A DNA stretch of 64,000 nucleotides from Aphelenchoides besseyi (GCA_024699855.1 JAMPIQ010000001.1:1736001-1800000), one strand, 5' to 3'; counted from the stretch's first letter, positions 1 through 11,424 are shown. Numbers and translations: made by a program. Notes: a model not told the origin generated them from the sequence alone.

Positions 1-449
1 TTTCGTCTGAAAACGAACAGTTAAAGCGACGGCTATTAATAAGCTTAGCTGCTGGTGGAGATATTAAAGTGGCGAAAAAATCAATGGGGTTCGGATATTC
101 AGACGAACTTCGTCGTCGACCGGCAAATCGATAAGTAGAACTTCGACGATCAGCGAAACATGCGACCAGTTGATAAGAAAGACTTGAAAGCACAGAAATA
201 GAGATCACTTGGGTTTGAGCTTCCAACTGAAGTTGGAGCCAATTCACGAAATTGAATAACAAATTTTCAAGAAAACAAGAAACTTGTGACAACAGAAGCA
301 TTCAAGCAGAACTGCGAAGATCAATCTAAATACGAGATTGTTTCTGGTTATTCGAGCTGTTATAGCCTGGTTTTCTACTCGCTTGTATTTTATTTTGAAT
401 ACTACGTTGCAAAACAACAAACATGGATCCTATTATTAAGAAAGACTTA
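1..449. other. AT-rich stretch without a recognisable gene
   Basis: No long open frame, RNA gene or repeat could be recognised here. The sequence is A-rich and grades into the diverged tandem repeat that starts near 450. Confidence 0.5.
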
Positions 450-2300
450 ATCGATAGGATAAATCAACTCAACATAAAAGAGGAAGAGCATAACAATATA
501 ATTGCGAATTCCCGACTGAAGGAATGGAACCATATCAACACACTAATTTAAATCCATCAACTAAATTATAACTCACCAACTTCATTGACTTCAAATAAGA
601 AACCGAAACCAAACGCATATCGAGCAAAATCATGGTACAGAGTCTACAAGCTGTTCGAAAATCGGATAAGCGTCAGTAGCATGGACTGACACACAAAAGA
701 TCACCTCCTTAATCTTAATGACTACGAGTAATTCCAGATATACCGGCTAATTGCAGAAAAGGATCAAACTCACTCCGCTCCTTCAACTGCACCTCAATAA
801 CAATCAGAATATCAATAATTGCAAATTGACAACAAAGAACATATCAGCACGCTAATCATAGCCATTAACTACATTGACTCACCAAATTGATGACGTTAAA
901 TAAAAACTAAAAGCAAACTCGTATCAAACACGACAAAAATAACGGCACGAAATCTACAAGCGGAACAACAACAAAGTTCGCGTCAATGCCATTCACCGAA
1001 CTCAAGAAATCACCTTCGTAATCTAAACGAACGCAAACACTTTCAATTATTACTGATAACTGAAAAATAATCCAAACCTAAATCTTCTCATCTCACCCGC
1101 AGCTCAGTAACAGTCAGCCTAACAAATATGATCATAAATTGCCAAATAAACAAATACGGAACATATCGGTGTACTAATTCTAGTCCATCAACTGAACTCC
1201 AACTCACCAAATTGATGACATCAAACAGAATCTAAAATCAAGCACATCGTGCACCAATCAAATTAAAGACTCACGAAATCCTTAACTGAATGACGACAAT
1301 AGAGTTCGCGTGGGTAACATCCGCTAAACTGACACGATCATCTGTTAATCGGAATAATCTCTAAACTTCCAAGTGATCATGTCAAATACAAAGGGAATCA
1401 AACCTCAAATTTTTTTCCTCATCCCGGAATTGTAACAGTCGGATCACTTAGTATTCAGCAAAATCAGCAGCTAAGCGATTCCGAATTGATGTTTAAACCG
1501 GAATATTGGATCAAATAATCACCTCACATATTTTGCGCACATCAGAGACACTCACAACACAAATTGCAGAATTTGTAAGTAATAACAAGTTCTTGTGCTC
1601 ATAATGAAGAGACCGTTGAATCAATTGACAGAAATAGCAAACACAACTCACACACAAATCATACATAATCAAAATGGCAAACTACTAAACTTGCAACTGA
1701 ATGACACGTTAATAAGAATCAGCTAATAATACTTGGAACTAAACACAACACAAAAGACATACCGTCATTTGAAATAATCACAAGCGCTTACAATTATCTC
1801 TAGCAACTGCAAAAGTGAATCCAAATCTCGATTCTTCATCCGAACACTTTGCAACAGTCGGATCACTTGGCAATAATGCGGGTTGTCAACTAAATGAATT
1901 CGGATTGATAGATTTACCGAACTGAATAAACTGAAATACTCGACTCTTCGGCGCACACTTCAACCCTCATAGTCACACTCGTCTTAACAACTCGTATTCT
2001 GAAACCATATCTACTCGTGATAAAGTGCCATTAGATCGGTTGACAGTGAGCCGAAAACAATACTCACGGAAATATACGACATAATAAAAATAACAACATA
2101 AAATCCACATACTGAACAACAACAATAAAGTTGGCGACAGTAAAGTCGATTATGCTCAAAACATTACATGTTAATCCAAATAATCTCGAGACTTCTAATT
2201 ATCCACGTTAACTGAAACAAACATCAAACTTTGAATCTTGATTCTTCATTTCGAGCCTCTATAATAATCGAAGGTATTAGATACCATTCAAAATTGTTTA
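450..2300. repeat. Strongly diverged tandem repeat, period about 310-420 bp
   Basis: Several word groups recur in the same order at regular spacing. CATATCRRYRYRCTAAT with a following ACTCACCAA-type block occurs near 531, 840 and 1162. An AARRAGTTSGCG-type block occurs near 971, 1299 and 2125. A CTTCATCC-type block occurs near 1084, 1417, 1831 and 2240. ACAGTCGGATCACTT is exact at 1435 and 1854. Spacing is about 310-330 in the left half and about 410-420 in the right half, so the unit seems to have grown or gained an insertion. I count about five to six degenerate copies. No protein is encoded. It may be an old satellite or a decayed array of a noncoding unit. Confidence 0.6.
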
Positions 2301-4499
2301 CTGCGTAAATAAGTTGTCGATAATAAATGAATTACTCAACTGAAGAAACTTGTACAAATTCGTGAAACTCAACTCACAGTCATCTTGAAAATCCAAATTT
2401 GTTAACAATAATCGCCAATGCTGAAATAAAGTCGATTTATTTCAACCCCAAAATTAAATGAATGCACTTTTTCGAAGACCACACGCCGCGTTTTCTGCGT
2501 TCATTTGGGCCGCTTGTTGTGGGTGGTCTGAAAAATTGACGGGAGAGAATTATCGATAAATTTAAGGATTCATCGATAGAATCTGAGAGTTGTTGGGTAG
2601 ATGCTCTACAGCCACCGTAGTCGATAGACATTATCAGTTTTCATCGACAATCGATACTCGAATTTTAGAGCCCAAAACTAATCTCGATTCAAACGACTAC
2701 CTACAGCAAGCGGCCAAAATGTAAGCGGAAAACGCTGCGAGCGGTCCCAACTGAATTGACATTCAATTCTTGATTGGCAGTTGATGTAAACAAAATACTG
2801 AGATGTTCGTTGATGTCGAATGGACGTTATAACTGACTAATCAGAATTCATATCTTTAGTGGGTTTAGCAGTAAGTTCGAATCATTTTCTTGTTTCTTAA
2901 TCGTTGAATATTGTTGGATTTAGTTCTGTTGGACTTATGATCGCTCAAATAACAATTCGCGATCAAAAAATTAGCATCAAAACTTCGAGCAAGTACCATG
3001 GAAGTGCACGCTTTCGATGCTGCTTGTCGATTTGTGGTTTTGGTCTCGAACTTCTTTAGCAACTTAATAGAAGCTCAACAACTACAAAATAATCATCGGA
3101 TGACGAATAAGAAGCGAGTCAATACTTGAAAACGTAGTTTCCACTTTTCTTATCTTAAGCCAAAGATGTAAAGTTCAATTTCTGCAACCATTGAACACAT
3201 TAACAAGCAGTTAACACTATCAAGTAATCCAATATTTGTGGTTGTTCTTGTGAACTACAATCTCAAAGACCAACTACTTTTGTTGTTCTGATCAATTTAC
3301 AGAGGCCGATTTTAGAGTATGTTTTCGACTTCAATTCTACTATCAATCGACCATTGCTATCCAAACTTTCAGGGTCATAATCTTCTGATATCATTATTAT
3401 CTGACTTAAATTACAGCTCAGCAGCATCAACAGGAAAAGCTGCACAAACTTTTGCAGTTTTGGACGATTTTTGACAAATCCTTCGGCTTTGAACAGCTCT
3501 ATTTTCTTTCTCATTTATCCGGTGACTACAAGTTTGGACGCATTAAACAGCCAATTTATTCAGTTATCTATCAATATAATATGAGCACTAGTTGTTGCCA
3601 GAATCTCCGAACTACATCGATTTGCGCGATGGACATGTCATACAAGTGAATGAGGGGTATTGTGTATTTTAGCTCGTTGGCTGGTTGGATTCCGCTAATA
3701 TTCACAGGGTTTGTAGTTCATTAGTGTTAGTTCTTGTTCTGTTAAGTACACGCGTTTACAGCCACTGGTTATCGAGTTGTAGTCAATGGAAGTTGACTTC
3801 TCGGAGGTCGATGTCTGATAGTTGCCATTCTTCTCTGTTACTTTCTTGTGTTAACTGCTGTTACTGATTGTTTAATGAATAAAAATTCCATGTAATTTAG
3901 AGTTGTGACAATCAGTTTCAAGCGACTTTTCAAACAAAATCAAGGATTTCATTATAGATGATTTCAAGACATTTAAATCTCCGTCTGATTTGTAGCTTAT
4001 ACAAACAAAAGCTAATAAACATACCAACTGATTATTGCAATTATACACCTATTTGATCATTTGTAAGCTAAAACAATCAATCGTTGACTTTGATTTTATC
4101 GTTAAAAGTGTTTGTGCATCGATATTTGATTGTAATCGCTTGGATGATCGTTTTAGTGCTTTTGTGCATTCATAATCGACAGAATCCATTTGCATTAACT
4201 ATTCTAGTTGAGGCGCATTAGGAACTTGTGTGATGAGTTGACTGCTTTCCGCTTGTTAGTTCAACAGTCACTACTGCAATTCCTCTCGTTATTGTTTCTG
4301 TGCAAAGACCGCCAATCGAGATCTTTCAATTTCGGCAGTTGTCTATTTTAGCTACAAAGTTAAGGCTGACTAGTACGTTGATTAGGAAGTTCTTCCGTAA
4401 ATTTTTTTCAGCCGGTAAAGTCACGGCACTTTAACTGGCTTTCTACCAGTCATCTTACACGTTTTATTGAAGTACAATTACTATTGGAGAATCCTTCCA
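2301..4499. other. No confident gene; a few weak ORFs
   Basis: This stretch has no recognisable family. A minus-strand open frame of 83 codons at 3263-3514 starts with a basic segment and has a hydrophobic patch, and another of 65 codons lies at 2865-3062. Both have a plausible amino-acid mix, but neither has clear splice neighbours or homology I recognise. They might be exons of one minus-strand gene or chance. An ATG directly followed by a GTAAG-like site at 2718 could be a 5' exon end on the plus strand, but no downstream exon could be tied to it. Confidence 0.3.
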
Positions 4500-5827
4500 G
4501 GAACTCAATCGTCAAAAAGCTCGAGCTAACGGCTCCGTTAGTGCAATGCGCGATCGTTTCCGTGAACTTACGTCGCCGAAAGCCGAAACCCATTACGTAC
4601 AAGCGATCGGCTATGTTGGAGAAGAAAGAAGTAGAACGACCCAAACGAACATACACCATCGTTAAGCCGATGATAAACGACGATTTCGATAAGCAGTTAA
4701 AGCTTGTTTTTGCAGAACTTTCCAATCTGTTTGTTTAGATTGCTGAATTGCGAGAGCAAATGAAGAACAAAAGCTCTCAGTTGAACAATGAATACAAAGA
4801 TCTGAGTAAGGGAATCCACAATAAACTCGATCAAGAGAAGCTGAGAACAATAGAGATGGAACATCGCGAGTTGCTAGGAAAAGCGAAAGATACGTTCAGG
4901 TTAATCATTGTGCTAAACATTAATACGGTCTGTGGATTTTAGCCGGGCTGATGAAGAGCGTTTAATTTAGCAACAACAACACATCTCAGACGTCGAAAAG
5001 AAACACCGGGAGAAGTTGGAGCGTGAAAACCAGAAACAATTGGAACAAAAGAAGTTGGCAGAAGAGGTGAGAAATGTTCAGAAATTTGGTTGAATTTGAA
5101 TTACAACCTCCGTCAATCAGCAGCTGTTTTGTCCATATGTTCGGATTATTACTCTTTGATCGACAGGTGCAATGGCTTTTTCGTTAAAAGCAATTGAAGA
5201 AATTTCAATTCCTGACTTTTAATGTTTTGGCATTTGTTTAAACTTTTCAGAAGGCTGCCGCTGCTGCTGCAAATACCCGCAAAGTTACGCGACGAGTTCG
5301 AAGGATCGAAGATCCAAAAGCGACAGAAATCAACAAGTGTAAGTGTCAAGATTTTATTGTATTCACTGGTGGCTATTAGCTGGAGTCGAGTTGCTGGAAA
5401 CTCGTCCATTCACAGCGGCCATTCCGCAGGCCAAAGCAGCCGCAACTCTAACACCACACAAAACAGCGATTGTTCTCAAGAAAAAGGGTAATGGAGGCAT
5501 TATAATAAAAAAACATTTTTGTTATAGGTTCTCAGTCCCACAGAAAACAAACTTGAAACACCACCAATTGAGCTAAATGCCGAGCGACGCAAATCGATTC
5601 CAACTAATCGACGCAAAACTATGGAGCTGATACGACCGTTAGATAATGGTGAAGAGACCGAATTGAACGTCAAACATTCAAAAGTACACAGATCTCGATT
5701 ATTCCGTTGACTAAAGGTTTTTAAAATCGAAAAAAAACATCGACCTCATAGACGAAATCGTTTTGTTCGCAAACCGTTCGATCTCGACAACCTATTTGGA
5801 CTGAGTGCATTGACGGACTTCGAATAG
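4500..5827 (+). CDS. Coiled-coil, basic C-terminus protein, probably damaged; function unknown
   Basis: Multi-exon plus-strand gene. A Glu/Lys/Gln-rich helical region runs from about 4741 to 5066, then an Ala-rich and basic segment (5254-5339), a segment 5382-5488, and a basic C-terminal part (RRKS, RRKT) ending at the TAG at 5825-5827. Introns of about 30-45 nt with GT-AG ends join these pieces in phase, for example 5341-5381 and the short introns before 5528 and 5713. Two things are odd. Between 4500 and 4735 two reading frames both look coding, and I could not find a splice that joins them. Inside the coiled coil a TAG near 4969 interrupts a run of Gln codons and could be a CAG to TAG change. 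The charged coiled coil plus basic tail resembles chromatin or cytoskeletal proteins in general, but I recognise no family. It may be a recent pseudogene. Confidence 0.45.
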
Positions 5828-5902
5828 GTGTAGGCTTATTTGAAATTCGCATATTTTCGTTTTTATTCTAGCCTTTAAATGATTTCATTTTGCTTTCTTC
5901 AG

Positions 5903-6296
5903 TGCCTACATTCATATCTCTATGTCGCAAATCTTGGGTTTTGAATTTAAAAGCTCAAAAATAGTCTTTTCGCGCGGATTTATTGTGACATTCAGGGCAG
6001 TTGATGATCTATTCTGGATTACCGACGGGCCTCACGCCTACTACTATCGTTGCAATCCGAAGGGGTACACCGCCATGTGCCGCCGGTCAAAAGAACAAAG
6101 TCGTCTTAAAAGTAGCCACTTAACAGGTAAATTTTTTCTCAATCATTTTTAAGGTGTTGATTCTACGACTGAACCGATGCAGCCGGTTGATGAAACTGGT
6201 ATTTTGACCATTACATTCGGAAAATTCCGTGAGGCTCGTGAATTTTGCAACCAGCTCAAACAATGGATTCACCGATATCACGGAAGTATATTTTAA
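5903..6296 (+). CDS. Small unknown coding region, possible FLYWCH-like zinc motif
   Basis: After an acceptor at 5901-5902 (CTTCAG) an open stretch contains YYYRCNPKGYTAMCRR (about 6037-6085), an aromatic-then-cysteine arrangement reminiscent of FLYWCH-type zinc fingers, which are common in nematodes. A possible intron at about 6127-6153 joins to a second open stretch, VDSTTEPMQP and onward, that ends near 6296 with a polar helical segment. The match is short and the histidines expected at the end of a FLYWCH finger are not clear. The gene could equally be a fragment or the tail of the preceding gene. No start codon is secure. Confidence 0.28.
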
Positions 6297-7167
6297 TTTG
6301 AAATTTTGAATAACTCTATTCTAATTTAGTAACTCCGTCATTCCCAAGCAAATCAAATTTAGGGCGAGCATTCTCTATGATTTAAATTGTTGTCTTTACA
6401 TTGGGGTATAAACAGATTTATAGTAATCATAGCCTTTTATTCGTACGTCGTGAGATATTTGAGTTTGTTTTCATAGGAGTGCTGTAGTCTTTGGGAATCT
6501 ATTCATTAATGTCTACAAGTAGCATGTTTACTTCTCGATTTGTAGTTCCGTAATTCATTATGTGTGAAAATTTACATTTTTTTGAGCTTTTTAGATAGTC
6601 TATGTCAATTTGAACGTGACTTCTAGTGAGTCCATTTTTGAATATTCGTTATCACAAACCTTTTAAACAAAAATTATGAAATAGGATTAGTCAAATTAGA
6701 TGCAATAGTGGAAATTTAGCAATAAAATAAAAACACTTAACAAAAATAATGATATACTCAGTAAACATGTATAATCCAACCAATATTGATCGTATTTTTG
6801 TATGGTGTAATTTAATTGATGACTCGTATGTTGATGATAAAACGTAAACTCAATTTATAGATTCAAATATGATAGTGGTGAAATAATTGAAGAACCATAT
6901 CAAATGATTTATCAGAAAGTTCCAAGTAAACCAAATAAAATAATTCTAAAATTAGTAGATTCTAGAAACAATTTAATTGACAAGTAACGGGAATTAAATG
7001 TCCATCAGTCGACTCTCAGAACGAACAAATTCATATTTGAATGTTCCCTCACAATCGCTGTTTTTGCTTTGTGGTTCTTGTTCTCTAAAAACTGATCCCC
7101 AAATTTTAATCTTGCTTCGAAACTCTAGACCGTGTGTTTTTATCTACAAAAATAGCGTTTCGTAGAC
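6297..7167. other. AT-rich intergenic stretch
   Basis: Mostly AT-rich sequence with no gene of its own except the short decayed coding fragment at 6767-6987 listed separately. The sharp rise in AT content around 6650-6990 contrasts with the flanks. Confidence 0.4.
6767..6987 (+). pseudogene. AT-rich decayed fragment resembling a Maverick/Polinton-type protein
   Basis: From an ATG at 6767 a short open frame (IDRIFVWCNLIDDSYVDDK) ends in a stop. A second open frame of about 40 codons follows at once and ends at the TAA at 6985-6987 (IILKLVDSRNNLID). The wording resembles the small capsid-like proteins of the type annotated F54H12.2-like and found in Maverick/Polinton elements, in which an I-x-V-Y-x-D/N-I-I segment is followed by a stretch ending in I-x-D-x-x-G-x-L. 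Codon use is far more AT-rich than in the neighbouring genes, consistent with foreign origin. The frame is interrupted and nothing else of such an element is visible nearby. Assignment is by eye only. Confidence 0.25.
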
Positions 7168-7745
7168 ATGAGCGGTGAACTGGAACAAAGCGATTTAAAC
7201 CCTTCTTTTTTGGCCGATCACTTTGATTGAGATGATTCGTTCGAGGATTGTAGCGACGATAGCAACGATTATCACGACTTTTCCGACAGCGAAGTCGGTG
7301 TAATTAATTCCCACCGAGACGAAGAATGCCGATGACGTAATAGGTTGATGAGAAATTATCCGTAGAATCACAGAATGCCAATCGTTGGACGCTTCGTTCT
7401 TACACATCTGAGATGTTTGATTTTATTCAGAATCGTACTCCATTTTTTGGACCAACCTTTTTTGTCTCGAGTTTAAATGATGCAGGAAATTATTGCGCAC
7501 ATTTTGATATTAAAAACGAACGTGTTCACATGGGTAATTGTGTCCGTAGAATACGAAAGAAGTTTCACAAAACGAGCTGATTTTGAATAACTACATGCTT
7601 GGTAGATATTCTGTAGCTGTTCGGATAATTTCTCTTCAACCTGTTATATTCAATGAACTGTGCGCGCAACTGACTGAAAAGCAATAGTTCAAAGGCTAAA
7701 TAGTAATTTGTGTTGATTGATCTGTTTTCAATGTTTAAATTTTAG
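7168..7745 (+). pseudogene. Decayed ORF with acidic N-terminus
   Basis: An ATG at 7168 opens a frame that reads through a TGA at about 7228 into an Asp/Ser-rich acidic segment (SFEDCSDDSNDYHDFSDSE). Further open pieces in changing frames follow at 7395-7580 and 7560-7690. An acidic N-terminus followed by a longer body is typical of several cut-and-paste transposases such as piggyBac-like ones, but no catalytic motif is visible. The reading frame is broken at least twice. I regard it as a dead gene or transposase relic, family unknown. Confidence 0.3.
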
Positions 7746-7933
7746 TATCCATACAACAAAATTTTCGATTTTCTTTCGCATCAATTCGTTGCTGAAGTTG
7801 AAGTGCGTCGAACGCCTGAAGGATCTAAATCTCAATATAAATACTCAATGTGTAAGCATTGTAATGAACTTTGCGTCATTGGACAATACTATGAAGATAG
7901 AAAGTGCCATATTACCATTCAGTTCATGATGAC
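7746..7933 (+). CDS. Isolated exon with a Cys/His cluster
   Basis: The exon is bounded by a TTTTAG acceptor (ending 7745) and a GAC-GTAAGT donor (7934). It encodes about 62 residues: a helical part, a polar linker with RRTPEGSKSQ, and a cluster MCKHCNELC followed by RKCH, which has four cysteines and a histidine and could bind zinc. Its neighbours upstream and downstream are open but frameshifted, so it may be a surviving exon of a decayed gene. It could be the C-terminal Cys-rich part of a transposase. No confident family. Confidence 0.3.
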
Positions 7934-8040
7934 GTAAGTGAACACAATCTGATTCGTTTGTAATTTGTTGTTAGGCATTTGAAGAGTTGAATCGAAAGCG
8001 GAAAGAAGATTCACGATCGTTGTGTTCGATTTCTCGCATC

Positions 8041-8798
8041 CAAACCGACTTCGCTTCTTGATTTGGCATCGCTGACCGAATTATGTGATTTGAAAATCGA
8101 AGACATTGTTTGTCCACTTTACCGTAAATTTATTAGCCGGAAAATGGGAACTCATAAATTTCGGTTTGTATCGGTTCATTTGAGAGATTATTGTCCGATC
8201 ATCATTGCTGAACGAAAACGTCTCTTCAAATTGGACGGATTGAATTTAAAGTTTGTTTAGACGATTTTTCATGTTCTAATCATTTGGTTTTAGAATCGAT
8301 GGAAACACGTATAAGTTCGCAAACGTTTTTCACCATACAATGAACTCACCAAAAGAGTTCCTACGACTAGAAAGTTTTTATGGGATATTCAAAAAGGAGC
8401 TTAACGGTGTGTACAACAGTCAAACGTTTTTCTAGCGCATGCTCAGTTATCTTGGATCGAATCCAGACGAAAAAGCAGGGAAAGAAAAGAAACACGACAG
8501 TTAGCGCACAAAAATGCGAAGCCAAACCAGTAGTTTATTGTTTGATGTCAAAACTTTCAACTACATCCCGTTGGTGTACGGAAGTGCCCAAGTCGTCAAC
8601 AAACTTCAGGCTGTGGAAATTTTATTGGGCAATTTCTTGGTTTTTGATTTTTTGCATTTTTATTTCAGTTACAAGCAAATTATCAAAGGCTGTCGTCATT
8701 CGGAAGCAAGTAATTTTGGCGGCTTGTTTTTTCTTTTGTTAATTTGGGTCTCATTTTTTTGGGCACACGAAAATAACTGTTTGACTACCGGATTTAAA
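8041..8798 (+). pseudogene. Degenerate coding stretch, unknown family
   Basis: Coding-like segments follow one another with frame changes and stops: 8051-8258 (LLDLASLTELCDLKIED region), a short intron, 8294-8430 (NVFHHTMNSPKEFLRLESF region), a stop near 8432, then 8510-8720. The mix of hydrophobic and charged residues looks like real but decayed protein. Together with 7746-7933 and 8800-9345 it may be one gene, perhaps from a lineage-specific expanded nematode family. No domain could be assigned. Confidence 0.3.
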
Positions 8799-8799
8799 G

Positions 8800-9345
8800 T
8801 GCGAGTTTGAGAATTATCGCTTGACTTACGCTCTTGTCTCTGAACTCTACGGTTTGCACCACGAGTTTACGGAAAGAAAAATTTTGACTTTTTAATGACC
8901 GCAAACGGTGCATTTTTACGGTATGTTTTTGTATACGATGTTCAGAATTTTATTCGGGATTTAGATTCTGGGATAAATATCAAAATCGCGGCTTTTTTAG
9001 AAAATTTTGATGGTGAGAAGTATTTTAATTGGGTGTGGTTTAGTTATAGAGGTGAAGATTTGGCCGCAATAGGATTTTTGTCAGTTTCTGGGCTGCGTCC
9101 GGCTTCCGTTTTCGTAATGAAACCCTCCACGGGAATTTGTCTTCGGAACTTGTCGTTCAAACAAATCGATTATCACGGTAATTTGGTCTACGAAATGGCA
9201 ATGAAAATTCGGAAAACAAAGACCAACAAAGACATCGAATACGTGTAAGCATCTTTTATTTTATTTGTCGCTATTTCATTTTTTTCAGGTGTCCGTTTAC
9301 ATTTCCTTTCTCACAAGACGGTCGCTTCGCTGCCGTCTTTTGCCG
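8800..9345 (+). CDS. Unknown protein segment, about 117-codon ORF plus short 3' exon
   Basis: A short open piece at 8800-8890 (ending in a stop) is followed by an ATG at 8895 and an open frame to 9238. A donor GTAAGC at 9247 and an acceptor ending TTTTCAG near 9288 join it to a short exon that ends at a TAG near 9347. The protein is mixed alpha/beta in composition and rich in aromatic residues, with no signal peptide, TM segment or recognised motif. It may belong to the same decayed gene as the upstream segments. The long uninterrupted frame makes this the best preserved part. Confidence 0.35.
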
Positions 9346-9710
9346 TTAGTGGCGTTGGGTTTGTAGCGCGAGTTGGAGGGGAGTTGGAGTTGATAAAGTT
9401 GACTACCTGACGTTTGGGGCCTTCAGCCCGAAAAGTGCAAGACGGTCAACGGACTTTTGAATTGTGTTCCAAACAGTTTGACACGATAAGAATATTGAAG
9501 ATGAGTTGGGAAGCGAAACATAAAGTTATGAAAATAAACGGTTCCAGCAGAGTCCTAATCGGCGCAAAAATCGTTTGTAATGTAAGCGGATTGACTCTTA
9601 GTTGAAAAGCCACTTCACGTACGCCAACGTGATCAATCCATCGAAGTGGTGCTTTCGTCTTGAAGGAAGAAAACGTAAGAAACCTATTTGTATCAAAGAA
9701 TGAACGACAA
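9346..9710. other. Gap next to Helitron 3' side, with a short inverted repeat
   Basis: No gene is supported. A 7-bp inverted repeat CCACTTC / GAAGTGG sits at 9610-9616 and 9643-9649, enclosing a smaller CACGT / ACGTG pair. It lies just beyond the 3' side of the Helitron coding region, where a terminal hairpin would be expected, but the loop is too long for a classical Helitron terminator and no CTRR end could be placed. Confidence 0.3.
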
Positions 9711-11282
9711 TTAAACATCTATTGAATCGTCGTCATCGGCTGTCGGATTGGCCGGTGGATTGACGGGAGCAGTTGTGGTAACGACATTGGAGTTAACTGC
9801 CTTCGCGTCAGCTTCCAATTGTGTCACGAATTTCGTGACTTCCGGATTGACAACATTCAACATGAACTTGCTTTGCTGTTGTGCTTTGGGATCGGTTTGC
9901 ACATTATCCGGGTTGAAAATGTAGATGTCAGATGCGCGACGAACACGCGACAAAGCCACATACAACTGACCGTGCGCAAAGACCGGCGAGTTCAAATACA
10001 AACCGATTCGCTCCATTGTTTGGCCCTGGGCTTTGTTGATGGTCATTGCGAATGCCAATTTCAAAAAAAAATGGACACGACGAAAAGCCACCGTTTGGCG
10101 TTGATCGTAGTTGACTTTGCGATCGAAAACTCGACGAACAACGTCGATTTCTTCGCCAGTCAAACCATCGGACTCGATGCGGCGAACAGTCACGACGTCC
10201 GGTTGCAAATCGGTGACAACTGCCGGAGTGCCGTTGCAGAGTCGGTAGGAGGTGTCGATGTTCGAAATGAACATGACTTTTGCGCCGATCTTCAGCTTCA
10301 ATTGCTGTTGAGCCAAACCGTTCTCTTCGATTTGACCCAAATACTCGGTCATCGCGTCGACGGCCGAATCGTCCAACGGATCGATGGTATTCTCGTCTTT
10401 GATCGTGTTGATGGCCTCGTAGACAATCGTTTGTCCGGGCAATTTTTTCAGCAACTCTTCGTTGATCGAGTTGACGGTCACATTCAACGGCGCAACAATC
10501 GCCGAGTTGGACGTGATGTTTCCGCTTTGCAAAGGTGCCGACGGAAACACTCGATCTTGGAGTTCCTGAAGATCGTTGACCAAATTAAAGTCCGACAAAG
10601 CAAGTATTGTCGAGTAGTAGTCGTTTTGTCGCACGATCGGTTTGTTGGCAATTCCGACGTCGCGCAAAAATGAGCGAAACCGAATCTGATTCGCGTCAGT
10701 TCGGTGGTTCTGACGCAGGCACAGGAATTTGATTGTACCCTTGTCATGCTCAGCAATCAGACTTTCTTCGAAGCCGGAAGCCACGTTTCCGTTTCGAAAG
10801 ATCGGCAGAATTTGTCGAAAGTCGCCGCCGAAAACGATCAGCAATCGTAGTTTGACGTACGGACCTTGGCGAAGGTCTTGAATTACACGTTTCATGTAAT
10901 TATAGACGTTTTGATGCATTGCCGATGCTTCATCAATTAGAAGAAGTCCCCAGCGGCGAATCGCTTCGGCAGCCCGACAATGTTTGTTCATTCGTGATTC
11001 CGAGTCCGAAGCGAGGTCTGTTGGAATCATGAATCGGGAATGAACGGTTTGTCCTTGGAACAAAAGCGACGCGGCGATTCCCGTCGTTGCGCTAGCGGCA
11101 AATGGAATGCCGTGCTCATTGCATTGTCGAATCAACTGATTGTACAATGTCGTCTTGCCAGTTCCACCTTCACCGTGTAAGAAGAACATTAACGGTGGCG
11201 GAATCGGTTGGCCATTTGGAAGTTCGGACTGTTGAATGGAGTGCCAGATCAGGTCGAAGGTTTGTTGCTGATCGCAACCCAA
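9711..11282 (-). CDS. Pif1-like helicase part of the Helitron
   Basis: An open frame of 523 codons. The Walker A motif GEGGTGKTTL lies at about residues 37-46 and the Walker B motif LLLIDEAS at about 112-119. GGDFRQILPI follows (motif III of the Pif1/RecD superfamily), and near the C-terminus TINKAQGQTMERIG and LYVALSRVRR (motifs V and VI). This order is that of SF1B helicases of the Pif1 family as found in Helitrons. The first codon of the frame is TTG and is not a real start: the protein should continue from the middle Helitron segment, but a one-base frame change near 11283-11300 separates it. The last 40 or so residues are Asn/Ala/Pro-rich. The helicase part itself shows no internal stop. 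Confidence 0.9.
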   Translation of the reverse strand: MGCDQQQTFDLIWHSIQQSELPNGQPIPPPLMFFLHGEGGTGKTTLYNQLIRQCNEHGIPFAASATTGIAASLLFQGQTVHSRFMIPTDLASDSESRMNKHCRAAEAIRRWGLLLIDEASAMHQNVYNYMKRVIQDLRQGPYVKLRLLIVFGGDFRQILPIFRNGNVASGFEESLIAEHDKGTIKFLCLRQNHRTDANQIRFRSFLRDVGIANKPIVRQNDYYSTILALSDFNLVNDLQELQDRVFPSAPLQSGNITSNSAIVAPLNVTVNSINEELLKKLPGQTIVYEAINTIKDENTIDPLDDSAVDAMTEYLGQIEENGLAQQQLKLKIGAKVMFISNIDTSYRLCNGTPAVVTDLQPDVVTVRRIESDGLTGEEIDVVRRVFDRKVNYDQRQTVAFRRVHFFLKLAFAMTINKAQGQTMERIGLYLNSPVFAHGQLYVALSRVRRASDIYIFNPDNVQTDPKAQQQSKFMLNVVNPEVTKFVTQLEADAKAVNSNVVTTTAPVNPPANPTADDDDSIDV

Positions 11283-11424
11283 ATGACGTGCGGAATCTGA
11301 TTGACGTCATGATAGCGCGTTTGATCGTCGCCCTCCAAAAAATCAACAGCCATTTCGCCGTGAAATTCCGGATTGAATGCAGTGACCGTTCCATCCGGTT
11401 GTGGCAAATCGAAATCACTCAAAG

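Noticed and set aside
2437..2631. 64-codon minus-strand frame with a basic, Pro-rich part
   Set aside because: No splice sites, similarity or signal; length is within chance.
9819..10673. 284-codon plus-strand open frame
   Set aside because: Exactly antisense to the Helitron helicase, which carries all conserved motifs; the plus frame has no motif of its own.
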